Source of the DNA: Paracentrotus lividus
Taxonomy: Eukaryota; Echinodermata; Echinoidea; Camarodonta; Echinidae
Assembly (NCBI GenBank): GCA_940671915.1
Contig: CALNVZ010000174.1
Span: forward strand, 20,216,091 to 20,280,090
Direction: 5' to 3'
Length of the DNA: 64,000 bases
Shown piece by piece: positions 36,301-48,600 of this stretch (position 1 is its first letter; the number at the start of each line of letters is the position of its first letter). Under the pieces are notes generated by a model. The model was not told where the DNA came from. It did not search any database and was given only the letters and a program-made list of their open reading frames with translations. Made by a program: the position numbers and the translations under genes.

Positions 36301-39300
36301 AGGTATAAAAAAAATAAAATTCAAGTAGCATTGGGACTTTTCGGAATTAGGTTGGCCACTCATTAAATTTCATGTGCTGGTAGTACATTTGTATGCATTG
36401 TACAGGGACCAATACCGAGGTTCATGTTATTGTTTGGTTGCAAGCAATTAGGTTTTATAACCAGACTTGTAGGTATCAGAACGGATTAGTAATATCAAGC
36501 CTGGTGGATGATGGACATGTAGGCCTACATAATTATTTGTACGTGGTATGCTGTCCCTCTGAAACAGTCCAAAAAGAATTTTAACTGGAGTTTTAATTGG
36601 AGTTTTAACTAGAGGTGTGTTACCATCTGAAAGACTTGCTTGGAACTGAGCTGTGATTAGGCACGACCTGAGAACCAAACCTAAGTAACCAACCAATGCT
36701 TTTATAAGTCTCTTGTTTTACTGTATTCAATTTGGTAATGCCCCAGTCACACTGGTGCTTTAAACCTACCAATGCCTTTCAGTGGAGCTACGTGTAATGA
36801 AACTTAGAATTTGGTTGTTTGTTGGTCTGGTAGCAGTCAGACATGCTCAATGGAAAACTGTCCATGCTGTGGTGGATGCTAATGGTGAAAGGTCACAGTA
36901 TCTAGAGATTTTAATTCAATCTTCATGACATTTGCCATGTTATGGCAACCTAGATCAGCTGATGAATCAAACACATTAGGGGATGCATTGGTAGAAGAGG
37001 TTGAATGCACTACACAGGGACATAACATGCAAATAAATGTTACGTCACAACTCTTTGCTTATCGGTCCCAGGTAATTGTGTAATTCAAAAATGTAAATAG
37101 ATGTAATTAGCACTTGATAAAAATGACAATTTTGTATTGATGTACTACAGTGTATGTACATGTAGCGTGAACATGTGTGCATATTCTGGGAAAACATTGG
37201 TTTTGGCTGCTGCCTAAATATGATCTTGTTTATAATTATGTAGCTTTCATCATTTAGTCTACATTGTATTAAAGACATACATGTAAGCTCTACATTCATG
37301 ATGTAACTTCTACATGTACATGTACAACGTATGTTTATATTGTAATTTCTACTTTCCTAAAATGAAAGTTTAAACCTGGTGTATAGTTTTGGTAACAAAA
37401 AATGTATGTTACATTATGTATATTACCGATCAAATATACATGTAGTCTCATGTTGTCCACATTGCACTAAAATATATTTGTGAGAGATCTTGTGATATTC
37501 CTTTCATGATTTCCAGTGAATTTCAATGAAAATGTTTGAAAGAAACAAAATGTAACGGTTGTTTTGGACCTCTGCTGGGTTGGGCTCTCACCAGAGCTTC
37601 CTGCATGAAGGGGCGTAACGATCTGTGTGTATTACGCACAGAAAAGAATCGTCATTGGTTTTCCTCGTGAACCCTTTATACTCAATGCTAAAATTTGTCG
37701 GGTCCCCGACTTTCCACGTTTTATACTTATATTGTGAAATAAACACACAAAAAAAAAATTTCAAGTAATATAAATTGTTTATTATAGTTATAGGTTTCAA
37801 TCTTTCTTAATATCTAACTGTGAATCCAAATTAAATTTTTCCTTCTCACAAAACTACATGTATACACCAGCTTTAAGTGATGTACATGAAGGGTACAGGC
37901 TATTTGAATTTAAGGGAAAGTTAACACTGGGTTTAAATTTGTTTTAAAAAATGCAGAAAAATAAAAGAAAAATATGAGTGAAGGTTTGGAAAAAATTGAC
38001 CAAAAAATAACGAAGTAATGAATATTTAAAGTTTTGATTTTGTGACGTCACATGCGAGCAGTTCTCCTATGTATAATGTAGTGTAATTCCATAAAGTGTC
38101 ATTTTTATCAGAATAAAATTAATTATTTCCCCTGTGCAGTCGATACATCATTAAACATATGTTAATATACATGCCTCTATCAAATTGACCCATTCATTTA
38201 TCAAGAACCATGAAAAAAGACAAATTTATGGAATTTACATACACAACACACGGCAGAACTGCTCGCACGTGACGTCCAGAATCAAAATTTTCAATATTCA
38301 TAACTTCACTATTTTGGGTCCATTTTCTTCAAACTTCCATTCATATTTTTCTTTTATTTTTCTGCATTTTTTAAAACCAATAAAATTCCAGGGTGAACTT
38401 CCCCTTTAAGTCTCATGTTATGTGAGTTTGCAGGCTTATACATGTAATTGGTTTACAAGAATGGGGCTTCTACCCCCCCCCCCCCCTAAAAAAAATATAT
38501 CAGAAACATATGGACTTTTAGTTATGTCATAAGGAAAACATAAAAACAAACAAAAACACAGTTTGAAGTGGTGTTCTAATAATGTATTATGCAGATAGAT
38601 GAAATCATTTAGTATTTTAAGGGATTTACTCTAGATAGTTCCCTGTCATTGTGTCAATTGTGTACATGTACTTTGATCTACAATTTGTATGTGGAAGCTA
38701 CTGTAAAAGGTCTTCAAGGGCGTGTCAACCTGGTACATATGTACAGTAGATCAAAGTGCATAAAAATAGCAAATTTGCATTAATATTTTTTAGGGGGGCA
38801 ATCGCAGCATAACATGTCAACAAATGCACTTGTATTATCAGTGTTAATTAATGAATTAGTAAATGAATATCAGTCTTGTATCATGTATTTGCATACCTTC
38901 GTTGTCAAATTAAAAAAAAAAAAAAAAAAAAAAAACCTGCATAAAATGTGTTATGGGCATGTACCCAATTTTTAATTCAACTTTCTAACTTGTAGGGTTT
39001 AGTTAGTTGGTTACAGTACAAGAATACAAATGCGAACCATCACAAAGTTTACAGGCACAGACGTATGGTCGTCGCATAATGCATATTGCTGAGGTTCACC
39101 TGTGTACTGTGGCTACTCTTATTTGGTATGGATTTTGGATTTGGAGTCTAGTCTCTACCCCAAACCTGGTATAATTTATTAAAATGTCAAATTGGAGAAA
39201 CCAGCCATCATGTTTGTGGGTACTGTCTCTAAAAATAGGAAGCCATTGTAATGGATTATGCATGTACATGTAACTGAGATTACATGTCAGACCTAATGAG

Positions 39301-42300
39301 ATCTTGAGCCAAGATGTGGGAACCATCTGCAATTTTAAGTTGAAAATTATTGGGTTTGCTCTCATCAATTATTCATGTGTTATATCAGATGTCATTAGTA
39401 CCTTTGAATATTTAATATTGAAGGAATTCAAGAAATAGGTTGTCTTACCAAGAAAATGAAAACATGTTAAGTACACATGTAGCATCTCTGGTAGGAGGGA
39501 GATGAGAAGGCCTTCTTTTGGGGGATTGCAAGACTTCATAATTTCAGGCTTTAATTTGCCTGATTTCAGGCCATGTCTCTTTAAGTTTTTCCATGCTTTT
39601 ACTAACATGTATTGTACTGCATGGGGCATCGACATGTACATTATTAGAAAGTTCTGCCCTTGAAACTAATATAGTATTATATGTAAAAGTAAAAACCAAA
39701 TAGGGTATTTCTTAACCTTTTGTTGAATACATTATGAAATTAATATTTTGGTTAATCAGAGATGTTATTTAAATAAACGATGTTCATAATGTAGGCCTGC
39801 ATGGTATTACTACTGACACTCAATATGAGATTCTCTGTCTCAAAGAACACTATTATGGTCAGGCCTGATGATGGTACATACAGTACAATATTTTTTGTTT
39901 AATCATTTAATATTATTTTTTATTAGTATTATGGGCACAGAAAATGTGAATGTTTTACAATTCCTTTTTCAAAATATTTTTGTCAACTTGTCTAGAGACT
40001 ATGTCTTTGTTTTGCATCATATACATTTGTGTACATATATAAAGAAAATATGGGTGTGTACGGTTCTGTAATTTGTCAGATAGACGAAAAGCTTACCAGT
40101 AGTAAGCCAGAAATGAGATGCAATATGACAGCAGGGAATGAATTTCATTGCCTGCTTCTATGTAAATGTCTTGGTTGGCATGCACTTTAACAAACAAGCT
40201 TTGTGCATCATTGATCACTGCATTAAAAGGCAGAATCATCGCAGAGGCTAAATTGCTAAAACCATAAGTGCCTCAGCGTTTTGGTCATATTGCAACAAAT
40301 TGATTACCTGTTTCAGACAGTTACCCATAAAAACAATTTGCAAGGCAAACATTTTCAATCTAGGCGTACAGTATACAGTGTGTTGTTTGACAGGGATTTG
40401 GTAATACTGTGGGTTTGTAAGTAAATTATCGTCAATATAGCGATATCGCGGTTGTACAATGTAATTATTTCACTTTTTACGCGACATATTTGACCTTTAT
40501 ATATCAAATTTGGGATTTTTTTTCCATTCATGTTTGTGCAATCCTTAGAAGTAAACAATTGTTCATTCCTTCATATTTGTAGTTAACATATAAAAAGTTT
40601 TTCATTGATGTAATTAAATTTTGTTTTGATAGTTTTTAATTTCCAAAGAATTCTTTAAAAAATAATGGAAAAAAAAAAGACATCATAGGCCTACATTATA
40701 TGTTATATTGAGATGTTCATGAACATTGCTATTCAAATTAAATTATGATGTTTATTTTTTTCTCTACACTTCTAATTTATATTTTCCAGAAAATTTTTCT
40801 TTGGGGGTTCCAGCAGCAAGCACAAGCGGCGCAATAGTGCTGACGATTCAAAAGCTGGACCAAGCGACACTGCGTCCCCTTCATCAGCATCGGCGGCATC
40901 CCCCACACCGTCTCAGGGGCCACATCGTAAGAGTCGACTCCGACGCTCTCTGAGCATGAAGCGGCTACGGCGGAGTTTTCGTAGCAAGGACACGTCTTAT
41001 GTGCCCCCGGCCAATCAAAAAATCCACAAAATCAAATGGGGACCAAAGCCAGATGAGAAAGCTAGCAGGGCAGGCACCTGCAATTTCACTGTCAAGGTAA
41101 TATATATCATTTTTTTTTAATTAGAAATGCTGAACATTTAAAAATACATGTACACAAGTTTCTTTTCTGATTTGATGGGAAAGCAGACAATAGCGTATGA
41201 CGCCCTAGATTTAAAACTTACACCGGCCCCCACCCCCAAAAAAAAAAAAAAAATAAAATAAAATAAATAAGTAAGTAAGTAAGTAAGTAAGTAATAAGTA
41301 AGTAAGTAAGTAAGTTTTTTTCTTGTCTTGAAGGAAAGCAGGAAATATGTATGACGCCCTAGTCTAAAACTACAGCCGCCCCACCCCAAAAAAAAAATAA
41401 TAAAAAATAATATGAATAAGTAGAATAAGTAAGTAATAGTAAGTAAGTAAGTAAGTAAGTAATTAAATAAATAAATTATTAATAAATAAAATAAATAAGT
41501 AAGTAAGTTAAGTAAGTAAGTAGTAAGTAAGTAAGTAATAAGTAAATAATAAATAAGTAAATAAGGCCATGTGTCACAAGTTGGGGTATTGTAAAAGGGT
41601 GGAGGGCGTTACATTTGGAGGAAATTATCACATTTTTCACATAGCATGAAAATGATGTACAGTCATAGCTGTGCAATAATTCATTGAAGATATTTATCAA
41701 GCTTCATGTCTGTGAAGTTCAGCTTCGTTATGCTCATGATTATATATAACAAAGATACTTTTAGTGGAGTAGGGTAAGGGGTGGAGGATCCTATACGGTG
41801 AGCGCAATTGTTAAGCATAGGATTCCCATTTTTGTTACTTTCTTATGTTGCTGCGCTATATCTTTGCAGCAATTGGTCTTATGGTGAGTGATATATATCT
41901 CTTGGAATTATGTGGTTCTAGATAAATTGAAGAAGATTTTCAAAAGTATTAAATCAATTAATTAATCAATTAAAACAAACTAATGACACATACTCATGAG
42001 ACAATGCTTGCAGAGCATCAAAAAGTTGTCACATACAGAATTTATCACAATAATTGTCATTTTTTCACCATTTTCTTTGCATGCATGTAAAAACACAATT
42101 AAGTGAAAACATATTACTTGCAATAAACTTTGTTTTAGTTGTAATCCAAATATAAAAGACAGGATTTCTACCCTTTTTTGCACTATTTTTTCTTCTTTTT
42201 TGACACCCTGTAGCGTGGTTAGAAAAAAATAATTTTGTATTACAAGTTTATATTTTTTAGAAGCATAGCGTCTTATTTACACAGTCCACGATGATTCATT

Positions 42301-42833
42301 TCATTTGGTGAAAAGATTAAGAAATTATTCGCCGGTAAAATTGTGAAGTTTTTCAAACCATTTCTTCCTGTAACACTCTGTATAGCTTTTATGACACACC
42401 TTATACAGGCACAAAAATATGTTAATCATCCTCCTTTCAATCTCTGCTTTCAATATATATATACTTTTATACATGTCTGACTTACCACTAAGAAACTAGA
42501 GATGTTTGATTGTGACAATGTACATTTCTACAATTTTTTGGACATGTAACGCATTTTCCACCCAACTCATGACATGTGGCCATAACTAAATAAGTAAATA
42601 AGTAAATAAGTAAATAAGTAAATAAGTAAATAAATAAATAAATAAATAATAATAATAAGATTCGTATAAATAGACTACGTTTTCAGTTAATTTTCGTCAC
42701 TTGATAAAGAGTTGCAGCGGCGCTCGAAAGCTCGTGAACTTGTAAGCTAGTGATCACTTTTTGCGACAGTGATCACGAATTTCCTTGTTGACCATAGTAG
42801 ATTGCGAGACAAATGAATACCCTCTAGCGATTG

Positions 42834-42865
<32 letters not shown>

Positions 42866-45602
42866 TAAAAATAATAAAAATAAATAATAATAATATAACA
42901 ATTTTTTAAAAATTGAAACAAATTTTTACCATAAAACTTCAACCCTGGAGCTATTGATAAATGAAGATAAAATTGTAACATGCCTTCATGTACATTTAGT
43001 TGAGTTCAAATCAATTGACTAAGATGAGACATAAGAACCTGGGACTGTGCTTTGATAATTTGCTTTAAAGGTAGTATCAGCCTTTTTCACAAATTGCGAA
43101 AACTAATTTAACTTGGCATAACTGTAGAATATGATCGACCTATACTGTCTATTCAATCTTACTGTCATAGGTTGCCTAGATCAGTAATACGAAATGAAAA
43201 TCTGACTACCAATCTTGACCAGCTCTCCATCAACATCGTTGATATTACAGCGCGTGCGGCACGGACCGTACACAGCAATATACACACGGCGCATCAGCGT
43301 GCATTATTCTCTGCGCTAACGGTGAGCGGTTCGCACCGTACGGTATATTTTTCGAGGTTCAAAAAAATAGGAATGAATTTTGATAATCGAACTATAATGA
43401 CAAACATACACATTTGAGCTTAATCATGTTGTGGGATGATATAGTCATTGGTATACTACTATATCCTCTCAAAAACTAGAAATTTAATATTTTTGCCTGC
43501 AAAAGGCTGACACTACCTTTAATATCTAACTTAAATTCCCTCTGTAATTTATAAGTACATCTGATTGTACAAAAATAATATGTCTTGTATAAAAAAGATT
43601 CAGGTGTGTGCACAACGTTTTTTTAATGCACCTTTAGCTGAGTGTTTGTGTACTCTTGCTACACCCATATCGAAAAGCACAGAATAGCAGGAGTTGGCCC
43701 GCAGCCAGACACAAGCTGCGGGATGTTGTACTTCAGGAAATATTTATATAAAATTAACAGGAGCAAACTTTATAAAAAAATATGGCACCACCCCTACTGT
43801 CCTAAACTCAAACCATTGTAACTCAACCAGAATGTTACGTAGAACAATGAAACTTCACAGGGAGCTAGCACAGTAACATAGCTTCAAAATAAGATCAAAT
43901 TTGTTACATGAACTTTCTTACTTTGGAAAATATAAACAAATTAATGCTGAAAAAAGCAAAAAGTGTAACAGCACCACCCTATTTGGGTGGCAAGTTCATA
44001 ACACACGACCATATACCAATTTACAACAGGGTTCATGACATTCTAGTTGATGATTTCTGTCTATACAGGACCACATTTTACTTGCAATGTTGCATTTTGG
44101 TAAGACCTTTAAAATTATCTGAGATGGGAATTACATTCTATGAACATGAGACAGTTGCTATGGTGATGAGACTGTTGTAATTGACTTATACACATACATT
44201 ATGACATTAGCCGCTTTTCAGTTACTAGCAGAAATTACCCGTGGCAGTACAGGGGGTATGAATAATTTTTATCAAGGTGTTTGTGGAGAGGGGGGAGGGG
44301 GCGGTGGCTTTCTGTATGTTCAGCTAGACTGCCCATTCACACTTAAGAAGCCTAGTAATTTGTTTACGAAATATATTCAAACAATAGATTTATAGCATAC
44401 ATATACTTCTCTTTCAATATAGATAGCAGGTTCAATTAAGTTAAGCACACTGGGTCAAATTGGAGGGAGAACTTCAATAAGTCATTAGGAGTGAAATCCA
44501 CATCCACATATAGAAGGATTTAAAAAAATAGAAGCTACGGTATTCAGGACAGCAAGAGGCATTGATGTGGATTATATCATTACATGTATGGTCAGAAATA
44601 AATAGTACGTTGCACATGTACCCTAAAATGTACATTAGACGCATTGTTCGTACTCTTCAATTAAAGGTGCTCAATAAAAAAATACAGTGGGATTGAAAAG
44701 CATGTGATTAGGAAAGAGACGACAATGTGGGGGGGGTGGTGAGGAAAGAGAGGAGCGATAGAAACAGTGATGGAAAATGAGTTAGAGAGACAGATAGTGA
44801 GAAAATTACAGAGATCAACGACAGTGGGGAAATGAAGTAGATGGGAAATGAATGAGAGACAAGACAGTGGGAAAAATGAATAGAGACAGAGGGAAAGTGA
44901 GAGAGAGACAGACAGAGGAAAATGAGAGAGACAGCTGAGAGGAAAAGTGAGAGACATGGGAAAATGAGAGACAAAGAGGAAAATGATGAGAAAGACTGGG
45001 GAAAATGAGAGAGAACAGAGAGACATGAGAGAGGGGGAAATGAATGAGAACAGACATGGGAAAATGAATGAAGGGGCAGACAGTGTGAAAAATGAGAGAC
45101 AGGGTGGTAAATGAGAGAGAGAGAGGAGAGAAATTAAAAGAATACAAAACGGCGAGAGAGAGAGAAAGTTTTTAGACGATGTGCATGAAATGATAAGATT
45201 TAGACGGTTCCATTGGCTTTTCAAAGTTCTTGATTTTTTCCCCTGGTGGGTAATAATTGATAAATTTAGAAATATATGTATTATGTATATCTATGCCTTA
45301 TGGAATCATTGGCATCTAGATTTCAAAAGTTATATGGGCATCTCACTAATTAGAAAACAATATTCAATTTTCATTCAAATAAAAAAATATTGATACATGT
45401 ATGTTAGATTATATTTTTTATAGAATTTAAAACACCAATGTACAAAATAGAAGCTTTAGCTAAAGGAGGCAAGATGCTACGGTATATTACAGATGATAAG
45501 ATATCAGATATTGAGAGGTATGGTTTTAATGTACAAAAGGGTACTCTGTAGATGAAACTGGGCAGAAACATCATTAATCTAGACACCCCCCCCCCCTCCC
45601 AC

Positions 45603-45633
<31 letters not shown>

Positions 45634-48600
45634 CCCAGTCAAAACTTGCTTTCAAAAAGCCTCTCTAATTAGAATGTAACTTATAGACTTTAACGTAGAT
45701 CACAGCTCTAACGTGTCGTTAGACCTGATCTAGCCTAGACCTTACGTTAGATCTATCAAATTAGATGTAACGTTAGACCTAGCCTAGAACTATTGAATTT
45801 GTAACCCTCCCCCATACAACAAAATTGAACTATTGAATGAGTTCATATGTATCAAAACCTCTCAAACATCATTCGCATTTTATCAATACGTGGTGAATAA
45901 TTTTAGTTTACAACCATCATGGCATACGATTAACGTTAGACATTCGCGGTACAAACGTCAACGCACAGGGTGGAGGCGCTAGCTAGCCTAGCCAAGTGTA
46001 TTCACATGTAGGCCCTAGGTCTAGATCTAATTCAAACAACTTCATCATATATCCTGGAATATAGATTATTGAGGCATCAACCATATAACCATGTATACAA
46101 CCATTATTGAATAACACATTATTTACAATGTACTACACCGTTGCGCACGTCATTTACGTTGCATACCGGCGAACTGGCACTCTCCGTGTATTCTCTCTGG
46201 TATACTGTACGTATACTGGCTAGCGTGCGTTTTTTTTGCTGACCCCGAAAAAAGTCAAAGGGACTGGTAACTTCGAAGCTATACCGGTGCTGCGAAATGA
46301 ATGACAAAAAAGTTACGAATTGGTAAAACTACTTTAATAATTGCGGACGCTGCAAATACAACAACAACCCTCGCTCATCGACAATCTGCGAACAATTTAA
46401 CCATGTTTAGAAAAAAATCCAGCTCGATCGAGTGAAAAATCACGGAGAAAAGCGACGTCAAAAAACGACTGGAAGCCAGGACAGACAGACAGACACACAA
46501 GATTAGCCAAATTATAGTAAGGATGAGAGCTACATGCATTGTTAGAATCCATGTAAATAAAAAATATGCCTAAAATGTACCTGGCAATAGCCACATTCTC
46601 ATTCTACAGACTGTATAAAAAAAATTATACAGTCGGGGGAAAAATAATTTAGGTGTGAAATCTTATGTGGTATCAAATTCAAGCCAAAATATTTTCCTTA
46701 CTGATGCGTTTTGTAATGTATCATTTACTTTTGTAAAACATAAGTTATGCTATATTTTGTGCGACAAGGAACAAATCGAAATTAAGCACTTCTATTGTTC
46801 TGGAGCGCTGAATTCATGGCCCTTATATGAAACCTACACAAAGGCATGGGACGGCGTGTGAAAAATGGATTTTCTTGATTGTAGAAAACTAGTCATATTT
46901 CAGAAATTACAGCACCAAATATGATGACAAAAATTGCAGGAGAAAGTCTGATTTTCCTGCGTTATGAAAATACCAAACAATACCAGGTTGTGATCAATCT
47001 TCATACTATATAGAAAGATGATTTCCACTTGTACTATTTAATTTGACACAGACTGTATATCAAAAATGCAAGTTACACAGAGACTCATTTAAAAACAAAT
47101 CTATTGTATTCTTCATGTTGCTTAAAGAGTGCTTTTTTTTAGCTTTTTAGTTGAAATATTTCTTGAAGACTTATAGTAATAAAATAAATATGAGTAATTT
47201 AAGTATGATTATTTTGTGTTGTAATGAGTGTGCGGGTTGATAAGAATGACATTCCATAAAAAGGTCAATGTTCAGGTTGAAGGGTGACCCCCACGCTACA
47301 CAAAGGCTACTTTGTATTGATCTGTATGTAGGAGAACAACTGACGTAAATGAAATCATGGCCCAGATTGATATTAGGTTTGAAGCCCTGAAGGGCATGTT
47401 GATATATGCAAAGAAAATAAAGGGTTCAGCCTGAAACAGGCAGCATTCCAATAAATGATTGAGAAAATTGCCTGTTGAATGTAACGTTGAAAGATTGAGC
47501 ACTCATTTGTGCCGAGGGTTGACATGTGATCAACCATGCTACACTGAATGACAAGTCTCAGAAAAGGTCACTCGCCTAGATGAGATGAGAAAACTTTGAA
47601 TTTCACTGTAATGTAATTAGGACTGTAGTATAATCAGATGTGAACTGAAAAATTTAGAAAATTGCAATACATGATTGAGTTTCAACAGCATTGTGATTAA
47701 ATATTATATTTAAAATAAATTATAGTGGTATCTCATTTGCCATGAGACGGATTTGGGACTACTTTGAGACAGGAGTGAGAAGGTTTGGAAACTTGTCGCA
47801 GAGATATTGACAGGAACAAAATGTATCAGATGTCTCTGGGACAGAAAAAGGTATGGGAGACGTCTCTGCGATGGAAAAAAAAAATTATCAGAGACGTCTC
47901 TGAGAGTCCTAGTTGCAGAGCCGCCTATGCAAAGTGAGATGCCACTATTTATAGAGAAAATTTAGTTATTTGAGTTCGAAATAAAAATATCAATTTGAAA
48001 ACCAAAATCATTTTTAGCGCTCTCATGCGATGTCTAAATTTGCTAATAGAGAACCCCAGGGAAATGTAGGCCTATGGCTTACACTAAAAGCCTACAGTAA
48101 TCCTATTGAAACAAACAATTAGGCCTACCCTCAAGTTCATTACATTAAGTTTTACATGTAGGCCTAAATAACATAGACACATTGTCCTTTTTTCCCTCTT
48201 CTCTTTTTGGCAAAACAAAATGAATGGAATTAAAGGTGAAGTGCAAATGTAAATGTACATGTACATGTAAGGTCTCCATTTGCATTCAGTGAATGATATT
48301 ATAATTGACGTCTTCTCCTACCATATTTTTTCCCCTCTTAAACAGTATCTTGGTTCAATTGAGGTAGGCGAGTCCAGAGGCATGCAAATATGTGAGGATG
48401 CCGCCAGACAATTGAGGATGGTAAGTAAATATAGACATAGAAAATTGTTATTATGAGCTAAAGTACACAGGAGCACACTACCAAATCCTGCAGTGAAATG
48501 CTGGCATGCATGAGAAGGCCCTTTTCATACAACAACACTTGACGTACACACATATTTGTGACATTATATCATTAGGAGTTGAAGTTTTCATAGATTCAAT

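Larger units (their letters stand above)
15317..40789 (+). other. numb: numb intron 1 (contains assembly gap and duplicated blocks)
   Basis: As assembled the intron is 25.5 kb, but this includes block B twice in opposite orientations, a second block A and a 959-base gap. If one copy set is removed, the intron from 27567 to 40789 is about 13.2 kb. Confidence 0.6.
41097..48345 (+). other. numb: numb intron 2
   Basis: A phase-0 intron of 7.2 kb filled with tetranucleotide arrays and MITEs that are listed separately. No additional numb exon was recognised inside. Confidence 0.8.

Noticed and set aside
37554..37750. Possible solo LTR beginning TGTAACGG
   Set aside because: No paired LTR, no convincing CA end or target duplication, and no reverse transcriptase nearby.
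44661..45224. 187-residue Ser/Leu/Phe-rich open frame on the minus strand
   Set aside because: It is the translation of a GA-rich minisatellite; three overlapping frames are open for the same reason.
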